Shown here piece by piece: positions 19,177 through 30,836 of a stretch of DNA of 64,000 nucleotides. The stretch covers positions 1-64,000 of the forward strand of contig NZ_JACVHF010000005.1 in the NCBI RefSeq assembly GCF_014502795.1, in the 5' to 3' direction. Source of the DNA: Heliobacterium chlorum. GTDB taxonomy: Bacteria > Bacillota > Desulfitobacteriia > Heliobacteriales > Heliobacteriaceae. Positions within the stretch are counted from its first letter, which is position 1, and the number at the start of each line of letters is the position of its first letter. The notes below the pieces were generated by a model. The model made no database searches, was not told the origin of the DNA, and worked only from the letters and a program-made list of their open reading frames with translations. Both the position numbers and the translations under genes were made by a program.

Positions 19177-20670
19177 GTGGGCGCTCCTCCGTGGTTTCGA
19201 TCCGCTATCATTTATCAGATTTACCCTCGCGTATACGGAATGAAAAAAGGCAAGTTCGGCACTCTCCGCGAAATCCAAAGGGATCTGCCCCGTATTCAGT
19301 CCTTAGGGGTTAATACCTTGTACCTTCTGCCGATTCAACCGTCAGGGCAGATTCAACGTAAGGGGATCGCTGGCTCCCCCTATGCCATCGCCGATTATAA
19401 AGGGATCGCATCAGAATATACTGAGCAAGAAGGCCGGGAACCCGTATCTGAAGAGGAACGAGCCCAGTGGGGAAAAGAGCAGTTTCGAGATCTTGTCCGC
19501 GAAGCCCATAGCTTGGGGATGCGGGTGCTTTTAGATTTTGTCGGCAACCACTGCGCTCCAGATAATGTGCTCCTCGATCCGGAGAACCCTCCCGAAAAGG
19601 GAGGCTACCACCCGGAATGGTTTCTTTGGTCCGATGGTCCCTATCCGATTCCGTCGAATCAAGACTGGTCCGATACGGCAGAACTGAATTACGGGATTCC
19701 CATCCCCGGAAAACCGAACTTTGATCGGCTTCGCTATGACGACGATCGAATCCGGGAAGCTATGTGGCAATACATGATCTCTGTCCTGGAGTATTGGATT
19801 AAAGAGTTTGATATCGACGGGTACCGCTGTGATTTTGCCCACTGGGTTCCCCTGGAGTTTTGGCAAAGAGCCATCACCCAGGTCAAAGAGATTAAGCCGG
19901 AAGTCGTCTTTGTCGCGGAGGCATATGAACGGCTGAAGGAGTTGCTGGAGAGCGGATTTGACGGCGTTTACGCCTTTGAACTCTATAACCAATTAAAGAG
20001 TCTGCACCATGATATCCGGCACGGCGATCCCTATTTTGAAATCCGCTATATCGAAGATAAGATCAACTGGGAATGCAGCCATTACCCCAGGGGAACCAGC
20101 ATGGTTCGCTATACGGAAAATCATGACGAAGTGCGCAGCGTCATCATGTACGGCGGGATCGAACGGTCAAAGCCCCCTTTTCTGCTCGCCTTGACATTGC
20201 CTGGTGTGCCGATGCTCTATGCGGGGCAAGAAAACGGTGCATACATCCGTCCGCCGCTATTCGAAGGAAACTTCGGCGAGAACGAATTCCGTCCGATCGA
20301 TTTTCAAACCCACCCGGAACTGCTGGCATGGTATCGCCACGTTTTGGCCATACGCAGTGCTAAGGCATATCTGCAGGGAGAAGAGATTCGCTTCTTCCCG
20401 ACGAGCAACCGAAAAGTGTCCGCCTTCCTCCGCAAGCAGGGCGATGCCATGGCCCTCGTCATGATCAACTTTAATGCGGAACCAGAAGCCGAGCCGGTCC
20501 AGTTCGAATTACCGCCAGAGGTCTATAACGGTGAGGAGGAAGGACACCTGGTCGACCTGTTGGATTCAGGGATTGTCATTTCGCTGACGTCGGGGAGGCG
20601 CCCTGCGCAGGTGACTCTGCAGTTGGCACCGCTTCAATCGGTCATTTTGGAAGTGAGGCGAAGCAATTGA
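19177..20670 (+). CDS. alpha-amylase family glycoside hydrolase (GH13)
   Basis: A 497-aa cytoplasmic (no signal peptide) alpha-glucan-active enzyme. The conserved GH13 regions are present: LLDFVGNHC (region I), GYRCDFAHW with the nucleophile Asp (about 214), VFVAEAYE with the acid/base Glu (about 246) and YTENHDE (about 313). A beta-sandwich C-domain follows. Region II has Cys where Val, Met or Leu is common. It may be a trehalose-synthase/maltase-like or oligosaccharide-cleaving enzyme; specificity cannot be fixed by eye. The start is GTG; the stop overlaps the malQ start, so the two are translationally coupled. Confidence 0.9.
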   Translation: MGAPPWFRSAIIYQIYPRVYGMKKGKFGTLREIQRDLPRIQSLGVNTLYLLPIQPSGQIQRKGIAGSPYAIADYKGIASEYTEQEGREPVSEEERAQWGKEQFRDLVREAHSLGMRVLLDFVGNHCAPDNVLLDPENPPEKGGYHPEWFLWSDGPYPIPSNQDWSDTAELNYGIPIPGKPNFDRLRYDDDRIREAMWQYMISVLEYWIKEFDIDGYRCDFAHWVPLEFWQRAITQVKEIKPEVVFVAEAYERLKELLESGFDGVYAFELYNQLKSLHHDIRHGDPYFEIRYIEDKINWECSHYPRGTSMVRYTENHDEVRSVIMYGGIERSKPPFLLALTLPGVPMLYAGQENGAYIRPPLFEGNFGENEFRPIDFQTHPELLAWYRHVLAIRSAKAYLQGEEIRFFPTSNRKVSAFLRKQGDAMALVMINFNAEPEAEPVQFELPPEVYNGEEEGHLVDLLDSGIVISLTSGRRPAQVTLQLAPLQSVILEVRRSN

Positions 20671-22157
20671 CAAAGGTCTTTTCCAGACGGGCAAGTGGAG
20701 TTCTCCTGCATCCCACATCCCTGCCGGGATCGAACGGCACCGGGAACTTGGGATTGGAAGCCTACCGGTTTGTGGATTTTTTGCACGCGGCCGGGCAACG
20801 CCTTTGGCAGGTCTTGCCTTTAGGACCGACTGGTTTTGGCAATTCTCCCTACTCGGGGCTCTCCGCCTTCGCCGGAAATCCCTTGCTGATCAGCCCCGAG
20901 AAGCTCTATCAAGAAGGGCTGCTGCGCAAGGATGAATTACCGGAGTTGTCCGAAAGTCTTCAAGACTCCGTCGACTTTGTCCGATCGAAGCGCGAGAGCG
21001 ATCGGTTCTTGTGGTCGGCTTTTCGCCACTTTCGAGAGACGGACCGTTGGCGCGAGGATTATGAGCGCTTTTGTGGACACCATACGGCCTGGCTCGATGA
21101 CTTCGCCTTATACATGGCCCTCAAAGAGGCCCATCATGAGCGGGCCTGGACAGACTGGGCCGATGAATACGCTCGCGGCGACAAAGGCGCCATTGGGGAT
21201 TTTGTCTCTCGATTCGGCGAAGAGATCGAATTTCATAAGTTCGTGCAGTACGTCTTTTTTCACCAGTGGCAGGCTCTCAAAGCTTATGCCAATGAAAAAG
21301 GAATTCAGATCATCGGCGATTTGCCGATCTATGTGGCTATGGACAGCGCCGATACCTGGGGAAGGCGCGAACTGTTCCGCTTAGATCAACGGGGGTTGCC
21401 TCTCGAAGTGGGCGGAGTACCGCCCGATTATTTCAACGCCAAAGGACAGCTTTGGGGAAACCCCATTTACGATTGGGAGAGCATGGCGAAGACGGGCTAT
21501 CGCTGGTGGATCGAGCGCATCCGCCACACCTTATCTATGGTCGATCTGATCCGTCTCGATCACTTCCGCGGATTTGAGGCCTATTATGCGGTCCCTTACG
21601 GAGACGAAACAGCCGAGAAGGGAATCTGGAAAAAAGGACCGGGCGCGGCGCTCTTTCGGGCGATCGATCAGGAACTGGGGTCACTGCCGTTGATCGTGGA
21701 AGACCTGGGTGTCATCACGCCGGAAGTGGTGCAATTGCGGGAACAGTTCGCCTATCCCGGCATCAAGGTATTGCAATTTGCCTTTGACTCCAATGAGGAT
21801 AATGATTTTATTCCTTTCCGGTACCCGAACAACTGTGTCGTCTACACGGGTACTCATGATAATGACACGACCCGGGGCTGGTTTGATCAAGCCTCATTGA
21901 GTGACCGGGCTCATGCCTTGGAATACATGAATAGCGACGGACAGGATGTGGTATGGGATTTTATCCGCCTCGCCTTGTCCTCCGTCGCTGATGCCGCTGT
22001 TTTTCCGATGCAAGACATTCTTTCGTTAGACAGCAGCGCCCGCTTCAACTTTCCCGGCACGACCGACGGCAACTGGCTCTGGCGGTTTCAATGGCCAATG
22101 CTGCAAGAACGTCTCGTCGTCAAACTAGCCCGGCTGACGAAACTTTACGGAAGGTAG
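20667..22157 (+). CDS. malQ: 4-alpha-glucanotransferase (amylomaltase)
   Basis: Transfers alpha-1,4-glucan segments between maltodextrins (GH77). 496 aa, normal length. Typical features: N-terminal [42 protein letters not shown] with the nucleophile Asp (about 297), [13 protein letters not shown] with the acid/base Glu (about 345) and [13 protein letters not shown] (about 396). The TTG start overlaps the GH13 stop by four bases. Together the pair likely mobilises glycogen or maltodextrin toward glycolysis. Confidence 0.95.
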   Translation: MTKVFSRRASGVLLHPTSLPGSNGTGNLGLEAYRFVDFLHAAGQRLWQVLPLGPTGFGNSPYSGLSAFAGNPLLISPEKLYQEGLLRKDELPELSESLQDSVDFVRSKRESDRFLWSAFRHFRETDRWREDYERFCGHHTAWLDDFALYMALKEAHHERAWTDWADEYARGDKGAIGDFVSRFGEEIEFHKFVQYVFFHQWQALKAYANEKGIQIIGDLPIYVAMDSADTWGRRELFRLDQRGLPLEVGGVPPDYFNAKGQLWGNPIYDWESMAKTGYRWWIERIRHTLSMVDLIRLDHFRGFEAYYAVPYGDETAEKGIWKKGPGAALFRAIDQELGSLPLIVEDLGVITPEVVQLREQFAYPGIKVLQFAFDSNEDNDFIPFRYPNNCVVYTGTHDNDTTRGWFDQASLSDRAHALEYMNSDGQDVVWDFIRLALSSVADAAVFPMQDILSLDSSARFNFPGTTDGNWLWRFQWPMLQERLVVKLARLTKLYGR

Positions 22158-22270
22158 ATGGGAAAAACAAAAGAGCAAGAGCCGTTGAATGTGATAAAAT
22201 AAACTGGGGCCAGTGCGTAGATGTTCCGCCCCCGGATTTTATTACTGGAGATAGGACCTGTGAGGGATAT

Positions 22271-23176
22271 ATGGAAAAAAAAGTGGATAAACCGAAAATA
22301 CAAATGGTCATCATCACGGGTCTTTCCGGAGCGGGGAAAACCCACGCCGTCCGTGCCTTAGAAGATTTGGGATTCTTTTGCGTAGACAATTTACCGCCTA
22401 ATCTGCTGCCGAAATTTGGCGAATTGATCGTCCAGTCGAAAGGGAAAATCAACAAGGTGGCTTTGGTCATCGATATTCGCGGCGGAGAGTTTTTCGGCAC
22501 CCTTAGCGACGGATTGCATAACCTAGGGGCACAGGGGATCGAATGTGAGATTCTCTTCTTGGAGGCTTCTGACGAAACGCTGATCCGGCGCTACAAAGAA
22601 TCACGGCGCCGTCATCCCCTGTCCGATAGCTCTCGCATCTTCGACGGCATCAAGCTGGAACGGCAGATGCTCACGGACCTGCGGGGCCAGGCGAACAAAA
22701 TCATCGATACGACAGACCTTTCGTCACAGCAACTGAAGGCCCAGGTGATCGAACTGTTCGGGAAAGACGAACAGAGCAAACGCATGCGCATCACCGTCAT
22801 GTCCTTCGGTTACAAATATGGAACTCCTCGGGACGCAGACCTCTTGATGGATGTACGCTTTTTGCCCAATCCTTTCTACGATCCGAACTTGCGTCCTTTG
22901 ACGGGCAATGACGAACCAGTTCAAGAGTTCGTCCTCTCGTCAGCGACGACACGGCTTTTTCTGCGCAAATACTACTCGCTGCTGCGGTTTCTCATACCTC
23001 ACTACATCAAAGAGGGGAAGACCCATCTGGTCATCGGTATCGGATGCACCGGAGGAAAACACCGCTCCGTCACGTTGGCTAACCGCTTAGCGGCCGCGTT
23101 AGCCAAGCAGGAATACGCCGTCACTGTCAAGCACCGGGACATCGAGAAAGATCGGGGAGGGAACGAGCGGGCGTGA
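22271..23176 (+). CDS. rapZ: RNase adapter / nucleotide-binding protein RapZ (YvcJ)
   Basis: A 301-aa P-loop protein. Walker A is [10 protein letters not shown] (about 17-26), followed by [14 protein letters not shown]. The C-terminal domain has [18 protein letters not shown] and the signature [19 protein letters not shown]. In E. coli RapZ controls glmS via small RNAs; in B. subtilis YvcJ affects competence. The ATG at 22271 follows GAGGG. The order rapZ-yvcK-whiA is the classic Firmicute cluster and the next gene overlaps by four bases. Confidence 0.95.
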   Translation: MEKKVDKPKIQMVIITGLSGAGKTHAVRALEDLGFFCVDNLPPNLLPKFGELIVQSKGKINKVALVIDIRGGEFFGTLSDGLHNLGAQGIECEILFLEASDETLIRRYKESRRRHPLSDSSRIFDGIKLERQMLTDLRGQANKIIDTTDLSSQQLKAQVIELFGKDEQSKRMRITVMSFGYKYGTPRDADLLMDVRFLPNPFYDPNLRPLTGNDEPVQEFVLSSATTRLFLRKYYSLLRFLIPHYIKEGKTHLVIGIGCTGGKHRSVTLANRLAAALAKQEYAVTVKHRDIEKDRGGNERA

Positions 23177-24561
23177 AATCGGTCATCATGTGGTTTTATC
23201 CCGGGCTGAAAGTCAAACGGTGGATGGCCTTGTCTTTCTTCGGCCTGCTCTTGGCCGGAGCCAGCATCTCCTTGGCTTTTGACGGTGAGTTTTTTGGCTA
23301 CCTGGAGACCAGTCTGCGAAAGATTTCCCTTCCTCGTGAACCGATACCCCTGGGATTGATCAGTCTGCTCATTTTTACGGCAGGCTTGTTCATGCATATT
23401 TACGGTTTTATGGCGATGGTTCGCTCCATATCGCAAGTCTTGCGCCCGGAGATGGACAGCAAGCTCGTGGAAGTCCTCTACCGCCGCCGCTCGCTCGAGC
23501 GAGGCCCGAAGGTCGTCGTCATCGGTGGCGGCACCGGCTTGTCGGTCATGCTGCGAGGCTTGAAGGAGTATACGTCCAACCTCACTTCCATCGTCACCGT
23601 CTCTGATGACGGCGGAAGCTCGGGTCGGCTCCGGGACGATTTCGGCATCGTCGCCCCGGGCGATATTCGCAACTGTCTGGTAGCGTTAGCTGATACGGAA
23701 TCAGACATGGACCAGGTGTTGAACTACCGCTTTCAACAGGGAGAAGGGCTGAAAGGCCACAACTTGGGCAATCTGCTCCTAGCGGGTGCCGCCGAATCGG
23801 CGGGAAGTTTCGAAAAAGCCGTTTCCTTGATGAGCCGGATCCTTGCCATCCGGGGCCGCGTATGGCCTTCGACGCTCTCGAACATCACCCTTTGCGCCGA
23901 ATTGGCCGACGGTAGCCATGTGCGCGGGGAAACCGCCATCACCAGTGCTGAGGCCGCCATCAAGCGAGTCTATCTCGACCCCGTCGACTGTGTTCCCTTG
24001 GCGCAAACCTTACAAGCTATCGAGGAAGCTGATGCGATCATCCTAGGGCCGGGAAGCCTCTACACGAGCGTCATCCCCAATTTGCTCGTGCAGGATATCT
24101 GCCAGGCGCTTCATAAAACCCAGGCGCCCAAGATTTATGTGTGCAACGTCATGACCCAACCGGGAGAGACGGACGGCTACACGGCCTCGCGCCACGTAGC
24201 TGCCATTCACCGCCACTGCGGTCCCGGTCTCGTTGATGCGATCATCGTCAATACGGAAGCGGTCCCGAAAGTGCTGCTGCACAAGTACGAAGAAAAGGGA
24301 CAAAAACCGGTCGTAATCGATGTCAAGTACTTAGAAAAACAGGGATGTAAAGTGATCCGGGCTAGGCTTATCAATAAGCAAAACCTTGTTCGCCACGATC
24401 CAATTCGTTTGGCCCAAGCGATCATGAGCCTGGTGATCCGGGAAAAGGAACGGCAAAGCGGTGTCGGTTTTATCGACCGCATGCTCTTTCGACGCAAACT
24501 GTCCCGGGCTTTTTTACCTCGTTCCTTGACGAATCGAGCCGAGAGCCGGCTGGGGGAGTGA
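23173..24561 (+). CDS. yvcK: YvcK/MgfK gluconeogenesis factor with N-terminal membrane anchor
   Basis: CofD-like UDP-sugar-binding protein, known in B. subtilis to be needed on gluconeogenic carbon sources and for cell-shape control. The CofD-like core starts near residue 110: [67 protein letters not shown]. Ahead of it lie about 105 residues with two transmembrane helices (about 17-37 and 57-80), absent from the short B. subtilis form. The start is GTG in a GTGA overlap with rapZ. Confidence 0.93.
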   Translation: MKSVIMWFYPGLKVKRWMALSFFGLLLAGASISLAFDGEFFGYLETSLRKISLPREPIPLGLISLLIFTAGLFMHIYGFMAMVRSISQVLRPEMDSKLVEVLYRRRSLERGPKVVVIGGGTGLSVMLRGLKEYTSNLTSIVTVSDDGGSSGRLRDDFGIVAPGDIRNCLVALADTESDMDQVLNYRFQQGEGLKGHNLGNLLLAGAAESAGSFEKAVSLMSRILAIRGRVWPSTLSNITLCAELADGSHVRGETAITSAEAAIKRVYLDPVDCVPLAQTLQAIEEADAIILGPGSLYTSVIPNLLVQDICQALHKTQAPKIYVCNVMTQPGETDGYTASRHVAAIHRHCGPGLVDAIIVNTEAVPKVLLHKYEEKGQKPVVIDVKYLEKQGCKVIRARLINKQNLVRHDPIRLAQAIMSLVIREKERQSGVGFIDRMLFRRKLSRAFLPRSLTNRAESRLGE

Positions 24562-24568
24562 ACTCGCC

Positions 24569-25528
24569 GTGTCTTTTTCCGTGGAAACTAAAGAAGAACT
24601 GGCCCGGCTGATTCCTGGCCGAAGATGCTGCCAGTTGGCTGAGCTGGCCTCTCTTTTTCGAATGGACGGTTCGCTCCAGATCAGCCGGGAGATGGGCGTT
24701 TCCCTGACGATTACGACAGAAAGCGCCAGTTCGGCCCGGAAGATATTCCGGTTAATCAAATCGGTCTTCGGTCTGCAGACCCAGATTATGGTCCGCCGCA
24801 AACGGCGGTTACGAAAAAGCAACGTCTATGTCATATCGCTTCCGACGCGCATTGAGGGGCGCGACGTGCTTCAGGAACTGGGCATCACCGACGGGGAAGG
24901 AAGTTTTTCTTTCGAACCTCGGGCAGATTTACTCAAACGACAATGCTGCCGCCGGGCCTACCTGCGGGGGGCTTTTCTCGGTGGAGGTTCCGTCAACAGT
25001 CCCGAAGGAACGTATCACCTCGAGATCATCACGAACGACGAGACTCATGCGCAAATCCTTTCAGACCTTTTGCACAAGTTCGGCCTGGCTGCCAAGGTGA
25101 GCCAGCGCAAAGGCTGGCACATCGTCTATCTAAAAGAGAGCGAACAGATCGTCGAAATGTTGAATATTATCGGTGCCCACACGGCACTGCTAAACTTTGA
25201 GAACGTTCGCATCGTCAAAGGGATGCGCAACCAGGTGAACCGCCTCGTCAACTGTGAAACGGCCAACTTGAATAAGACGGTGAACGCTGCCCTTCGCCAG
25301 GTGGAGATGATTCAGTTTGTCATCCGCAACATGGGATTGGACAAACTAGCGCCGCAACTACGAGAGATTGCGGAACTGCGGCTGCAGTTTCCCGACGCGA
25401 GCTTGAAGGAATTGGGCCAGATGATCACCCCGCCTGTCGGCAAATCGGGCGTCAACCACCGCTTGCGCAAGCTTGAAAGCCTGGCCGAGGAACTGTCCCG
25501 AAACCAGTCCGGGACAGCAAGGGGGTAA
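24569..25528 (+). CDS. whiA: DNA-binding protein WhiA
   Basis: Conserved Gram-positive regulator linked to cell division and, in actinomycetes, sporulation. 319 aa: an N-terminal pair of LAGLIDADG-like lobes (about 1-215; note [16 protein letters not shown]) and a C-terminal helix-turn-helix ([16 protein letters not shown], then [13 protein letters not shown]). The start is GTG seven bases after the yvcK stop. Confidence 0.95.
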   Translation: MSFSVETKEELARLIPGRRCCQLAELASLFRMDGSLQISREMGVSLTITTESASSARKIFRLIKSVFGLQTQIMVRRKRRLRKSNVYVISLPTRIEGRDVLQELGITDGEGSFSFEPRADLLKRQCCRRAYLRGAFLGGGSVNSPEGTYHLEIITNDETHAQILSDLLHKFGLAAKVSQRKGWHIVYLKESEQIVEMLNIIGAHTALLNFENVRIVKGMRNQVNRLVNCETANLNKTVNAALRQVEMIQFVIRNMGLDKLAPQLREIAELRLQFPDASLKELGQMITPPVGKSGVNHRLRKLESLAEELSRNQSGTARG

Positions 25529-25532
25529 GCTG

Positions 25533-26057
25533 ATGGCCCGTAACACTCGATCCTATCCGGTGGAGGGAAAAAATTCCCTCCACTTTGTCTACCGGAACGT
25601 CCCATTTCTCCGGGTGATCAAAAATTTCATCGTCATCTGGCTGGCTCGGTACACCCCTCTGCTGGGATTGAAACACTGGATGTACCGCCGCTTGCTGGGG
25701 ATGCAAATCGGCCCGAATACGTCGGTGGCGCTCATGGTGATGATGGACATCCTCCACCCCGATATGATCCGGATCGGCGAAGATTGTGTCATCGGTTATA
25801 ACACGACCATCCTGGCCCACGAATATCTGCTTCGGGAATACCGGTTGGGAGAAGTACATATCGGCAATCGGGTGGTCATCGGCGCCAACTGTACTCTCTT
25901 GCCGGGAATCACCATCGGCGATCATGCCGTGGTAGCCGCCGGTGCTGTCGTTACAGCCGATGTTCCTCCGAACAGCTTTGTGGCCGGTGTGCCGGCCCGA
26001 GTCGTTCGGTCACCCTATTATCAGGAAGTTGACCTAGATTCCTTTTCGCTGCAATAG
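25533..26057 (+). CDS. left-handed beta-helix acyltransferase (maltose/galactoside O-acetyltransferase type)
   Basis: A hexapeptide-repeat acyltransferase of 174 aa. The N-terminal region is hydrophobic and basic (VIKNFIVIWLARYTPLLGLKHWMYRRLLG). From about 65 come repeats such as IRIGEDCVIGYN, VHIGNRVVIGAN, ITIGDHAVVAAGAVV, closed by the VPPNSFVAGVPARVVR signature of LacA/Maa-type enzymes. A His in the ILAHEY segment may be catalytic. The ATG at 25533 follows AAGGGGG. The acceptor is unknown. Confidence 0.85.
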   Translation: MARNTRSYPVEGKNSLHFVYRNVPFLRVIKNFIVIWLARYTPLLGLKHWMYRRLLGMQIGPNTSVALMVMMDILHPDMIRIGEDCVIGYNTTILAHEYLLREYRLGEVHIGNRVVIGANCTLLPGITIGDHAVVAAGAVVTADVPPNSFVAGVPARVVRSPYYQEVDLDSFSLQ

Positions 26058-26083
26058 TCCTGCTAGAAAGGTAGGTTTGGTAC

Positions 26084-27517
26084 ATGCCTGTCGGACTCGG
26101 ACAATACATGGAACAGACGCAGAAACTCATCATGACTCCCGACTTGCGCCAAGCCATCACGATTCTCCAACTCAACGCGATAGAGCTTTCCACCTATATC
26201 GAACAGGAAATGACGCAAAACCCATTGCTGGAACTATCAGAACAATCAGGAGATAAAGAAGAACGCATCGATACAGCGGAAGCGAATTTGGACACCTATG
26301 AACAAGGCGAGCAGGGACAAGGGGATGACGAAAAGGCTGCTCCCGATTGGCAGGAATTCCTGCAGCGGGACTTCGCTCCTGGCTTGGGGCTCGGAGGGAC
26401 GAGCCCAGAAAAACACTATGATTATTTCCTAAACGAAGCGCCGACGCTGCAAGAACACCTAAGCGAGCAACTGCACATGGCCGACCTGGATGATGCGCAG
26501 AGGCGTATCGGCGAATATATCATCGGAAATATCGATGAACAGGGGTATTTTCGTCTGCCTCTGGACGAAGTGGCTGCGGCCCTGCGATATCCAGAAGGGG
26601 ATGTGCAGGAAGTCCTCCAGTTGATTCAAAGCTTTGATCCGCCAGGTGTGGCGGCTCGAGACCTAGCGGAATGCTTGCGGATCCAACTGATCCAGAAAGA
26701 AATGCTGACGCCGCAACTGGATCGAATCGTAAAAGAACACTTATCCGATCTGGCTGCGGGACGGTTATCGCGAGTCGCCCAGAAACTCAAGCTACCGACA
26801 GGTCAGGTGCAAGACTTAGTAGATATCGTCAAGAGCCTCGATCCTAAGCCGGGCCGGAAATTCAGCCACGGGAAGGATGTTCGGTATGTTCTTCCCGATG
26901 TGGTCGTTGAAAAGATGGATGGGGAGTATGTGATCCTGGTCAATGACATCACAGCACCCCGACTGAAGGTGAATGGAACCTATCGGTCCCTGCTCCAACA
27001 AGAAACACCCCAGGACCCGGAGACACGCAAATATGTGGAACAGAAGCTGAATTCAGCCATCTGGCTGATCAAGGCCATCGAACAACGACGGTTGACCCTC
27101 CATAAAGTCGTTGACTGTATCGTCGAGCTGCAGCGGGATTTTCTCGAACGGGGACTACCTTTCCTCAAACCGCTCAATCTTAAAGATGTGGCTGACAGTG
27201 TGGGCGTTCATGAGTCGACGGTCAGTCGGGCCATCGCCGGGAAATATGTGCAAACTCCTCGCGGAGTTTTCGAATTGAAGTTTTTTTTCGGCAGCGGTGT
27301 AAAAAATAAACGGGGAGAAGCTAAAACATCGGCAGAAAGTATCAAGGGGCTCATTCGTAAAATGGTGGATGAGGAGGATGCCTATCAGCCTTACAGCGAT
27401 CAGCAAATCGCCGACGCTTTAAGCGCCCGCGGCATTAAAATCTCCCGCCGGACCGTCGCCAAGTACCGCGACGAGATGGGGCTGTTGGCGACGCCGCAGC
27501 GCCGGCGTTACTCCTAA
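26084..27517 (+). CDS. rpoN: RNA polymerase sigma-54 factor
   Basis: Alternative sigma factor recognising -24/-12 promoters with enhancer-dependent activators. 477 aa. The Gln/Leu-rich region I (QTQKLIMTPDLRQAITILQLN) is followed by an acidic linker, the core-binding region with paired repeats, a helix-turn-helix (VGVHESTVSRAIAGKYVQTP) and the RpoN box (SRRTVAKYRDEM) near the C-terminus. It sits directly upstream of gap, where many Firmicutes carry the glycolytic repressor cggR. Confidence 0.96.
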   Translation: MPVGLGQYMEQTQKLIMTPDLRQAITILQLNAIELSTYIEQEMTQNPLLELSEQSGDKEERIDTAEANLDTYEQGEQGQGDDEKAAPDWQEFLQRDFAPGLGLGGTSPEKHYDYFLNEAPTLQEHLSEQLHMADLDDAQRRIGEYIIGNIDEQGYFRLPLDEVAAALRYPEGDVQEVLQLIQSFDPPGVAARDLAECLRIQLIQKEMLTPQLDRIVKEHLSDLAAGRLSRVAQKLKLPTGQVQDLVDIVKSLDPKPGRKFSHGKDVRYVLPDVVVEKMDGEYVILVNDITAPRLKVNGTYRSLLQQETPQDPETRKYVEQKLNSAIWLIKAIEQRRLTLHKVVDCIVELQRDFLERGLPFLKPLNLKDVADSVGVHESTVSRAIAGKYVQTPRGVFELKFFFGSGVKNKRGEAKTSAESIKGLIRKMVDEEDAYQPYSDQQIADALSARGIKISRRTVAKYRDEMGLLATPQRRRYS

Positions 27518-27547
27518 GAAAGCGAAAGCAGTTTTTTAACTTAACCC

Positions 27548-27553
27548 TTGACA
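27548..27553 (+). promoter_or_regulatory. putative -35 element of the gap operon
   Basis: A consensus TTGACA lies 91 bases before gap. No good -10 hexamer sits at 16-18 bp, so assignment is tentative. GGTATTAAACC (27609-27619) nearby is a small imperfect dyad that could be an operator. Confidence 0.35.
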
Positions 27554-27604
27554 AATGTAGGTCGCTTCTGGAAGGAATTAAGTGTCGAATGTGGAATAGA
27601 CTAA

Positions 27605-28651
<1,047 letters not shown>

Positions 28652-28679
28652 AGTTAGTCTTCGGTTTGGAGGTCCAGGA

Positions 28680-29864
28680 ATGAACAAGAAAACGATCAAA
28701 AACATCGATGTCAAAGCGAAACGCGTCCTCGTGCGCGTTGATTTTAACGTTCCCGTGAACGATGCGGGCGTGATCACCGATGATACCCGTATTCGTGCTG
28801 CCCTTCCGACCATTCAATATCTGATCCAAGCGGGGGCCAAGGTGATCTTGGCCTCCCATTTTGGTCGCCCGAAGGGAAAAGTAAACGACAAGTACCGGTT
28901 GACGCCAATCGCTGGCCGTCTCTCTGAACTGCTCAACCGTTCCGTGAAAAAACTGGATGACTGTATCGGTACCGACGTGGAAGCTGCTGTCAAAGAGGCT
29001 CAACCAGGCGATGTCATCCTCTTAGAAAACGTCCGCTTCTATCCAGAAGAGGAGAAAAACGATCCCGAATTTTCCCGCAAGCTGGCCTCACTGGCCGATG
29101 TCTATGTGAATGATGCCTTTGGCACAGCTCACCGGGCACACGCTTCCACGGCAGGCGTAGCCGCATACCTGCCGGCAGTAGCCGGATTCTTGATGGACAA
29201 AGAGATTTCGATCATGGGCAAAGCACTCGCCCAGCCCGAACGTCCCTTTGTGGCCGTCATGGGCGGTGCCAAAGTGGCCGATAAAATCGCCGTCATCGAA
29301 AACCTCCTGAATAAGGTCGATACGCTGATTATCGGCGGCGGCATGGCCAACACCTTCTTCTATGCCATGAATCTCGAAGTCGGGAAATCGCTCTGTGAAA
29401 AAGACAAAGCCGATACAGCCCGGGAATTGCTGCAGAAAGCAGAAAAAGCCGGCGTAAAGATGATGCTGCCTGTTGACGTGGTCATTGCCGACACGTTGGC
29501 GGCGAACGTACCGACAGAAGTTGTACCGGTGAATGCCATCCCTGCCGATAAATCGGCTTTGGACATCGGGCCAGAGAGCGTCAAACAGTTCGCCCAAGCC
29601 CTGTCTGCTTCGAAAATGGTCCTATGGAACGGGCCTATGGGCGCCTTTGAAGTGGAGCCCTTCGACCGTGGCACCATGGGTGTGGCTCAAGCGATGGTCA
29701 ATGTACAGGGCACGACGATCATCGGCGGCGGCGATTCGGTCGCTGCCGTGGAAAAAGCCGGCTTGGCCGAAAAGATGACCCACGTTTCCACCGGCGGAGG
29801 CGCTTCGCTTGAGTTTTTAGAAGGGCGTGAGTTGCCTGGGGTAGCGGCCCTTTTGGACGCTTAA
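28680..29864 (+). CDS. pgk: phosphoglycerate kinase
   Basis: Makes ATP from 1,3-bisphosphoglycerate. 394 aa. N-terminal [11 protein letters not shown], substrate-loop [29 protein letters not shown], nucleotide loop [13 protein letters not shown] and [13 protein letters not shown]. Starts 28 bases after gap, behind GGAGG. Confidence 0.97.
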   Translation: MNKKTIKNIDVKAKRVLVRVDFNVPVNDAGVITDDTRIRAALPTIQYLIQAGAKVILASHFGRPKGKVNDKYRLTPIAGRLSELLNRSVKKLDDCIGTDVEAAVKEAQPGDVILLENVRFYPEEEKNDPEFSRKLASLADVYVNDAFGTAHRAHASTAGVAAYLPAVAGFLMDKEISIMGKALAQPERPFVAVMGGAKVADKIAVIENLLNKVDTLIIGGGMANTFFYAMNLEVGKSLCEKDKADTARELLQKAEKAGVKMMLPVDVVIADTLAANVPTEVVPVNAIPADKSALDIGPESVKQFAQALSASKMVLWNGPMGAFEVEPFDRGTMGVAQAMVNVQGTTIIGGGDSVAAVEKAGLAEKMTHVSTGGGASLEFLEGRELPGVAALLDA

Positions 29865-29899
29865 GTGGGTCGGTTTCTAGCCGTTACCGGAGCACTGTG

Positions 29900-29970
29900 G
29901 TAAATCGGGGTGAAATGACACCGCTTCGCCCAAATCGCTCACTCTGTCATTTCACTCAGGTTTTGCTTCG
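29900..29970. repeat. palindromic intergenic element, copy A
   Basis: Between pgk and tpiA, GTGAAATGACA (29910-29920) pairs perfectly with TGTCATTTCAC (29945-29955). The outer part (GTAAATCGGGGTG ... AGGTTTT) resembles the outer part of the hairpin at 32395-32476, and both carry a CCGCT...CGCTC loop region. The two look like copies of one dispersed element; either may also act as an intercistronic mRNA stabiliser or attenuator. Confidence 0.55.
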
Positions 29971-30067
29971 TAGTGCGGCTATCCTGGTTGGGTAGTATGC
30001 GTAAAAGTTATACATGTTGTAAGTTATATACCTAAATAAATTCAGCAATAAGGTGGTGTATCACAAC

Positions 30068-30823
30068 ATGCGTACACCAGTCCTAGCCGGCAACTGGAAG
30101 ATGTATATGACCCCTGAGGAAGGCCGCCAGATGGTTCAGGCGCTCATCCCGCTGGTAGCAGACTGCCAGGAACGGGAAATCGTCCTTTGCCCGCCCTATA
30201 CCTCTTTAGCTGCCTTAGCGGAAGCCCTAAAAGGGACAAATATCGCCTCGGGAGCGCAGAACATGCATCCCGCCAAGGAAGGTGCCTATACGGGTGAAGT
30301 GGCCCCGGGAATGCTCAAAGCTCTCAATTGTAAATATGTGATCCTGGGACACTCGGAGCGGCGGCAGTACTTTGGGGAAACGGACGCTATGGTCGCTGAA
30401 AAGGTAAAAGCGGCTTTGGCTGCCAATCTGATTCCCATCGTCTGTGTCGGTGAAACCTTGGCCCAACGGGAGCAAGGTATCACGGAACCGGTGGTGGACA
30501 TCCAAGTCCGTCTTGGTTTGGCCGGTCTTTCGCCGGAAGAACTGGCCGGCATCATTATCGCCTATGAACCGGTTTGGGCGATCGGGACCGGAAAGACAGC
30601 TTCTTCGGCCGATGCACAGAAAGTTTGCCGATTTATCCGTTCTGTCCTGTCGTCTTGGCATGGCGATGCGGCTAAAAAGGTGCGCATCCTTTACGGCGGC
30701 AGTGTAAAGCCTGACAACATCCGAGAACTGATGGAACAACCTGATATCGACGGGGCGCTTGTCGGTGGAGCGAGCCTAAAGGCAGACTCTTTTGCCCGCA
30801 TCGTCCGTTTTGAAGAACAATAA
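30068..30823 (+). CDS. tpiA: triosephosphate isomerase
   Basis: Interconverts DHAP and glyceraldehyde-3-phosphate. 251 aa, TIM barrel. Lys in GNWKM, catalytic His in LGHSERR (about 95), catalytic Glu in AYEPVWAIGTG (about 167), phosphate loop YGGSV. The ATG at 30068 fits the family N-terminus; GTG codons five codons upstream overlap the GGTGG ribosome-binding site. Confidence 0.97.
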   Translation: MRTPVLAGNWKMYMTPEEGRQMVQALIPLVADCQEREIVLCPPYTSLAALAEALKGTNIASGAQNMHPAKEGAYTGEVAPGMLKALNCKYVILGHSERRQYFGETDAMVAEKVKAALAANLIPIVCVGETLAQREQGITEPVVDIQVRLGLAGLSPEELAGIIIAYEPVWAIGTGKTASSADAQKVCRFIRSVLSSWHGDAAKKVRILYGGSVKPDNIRELMEQPDIDGALVGGASLKADSFARIVRFEEQ

Positions 30824-30836
30824 GGAAGTGACCCTT

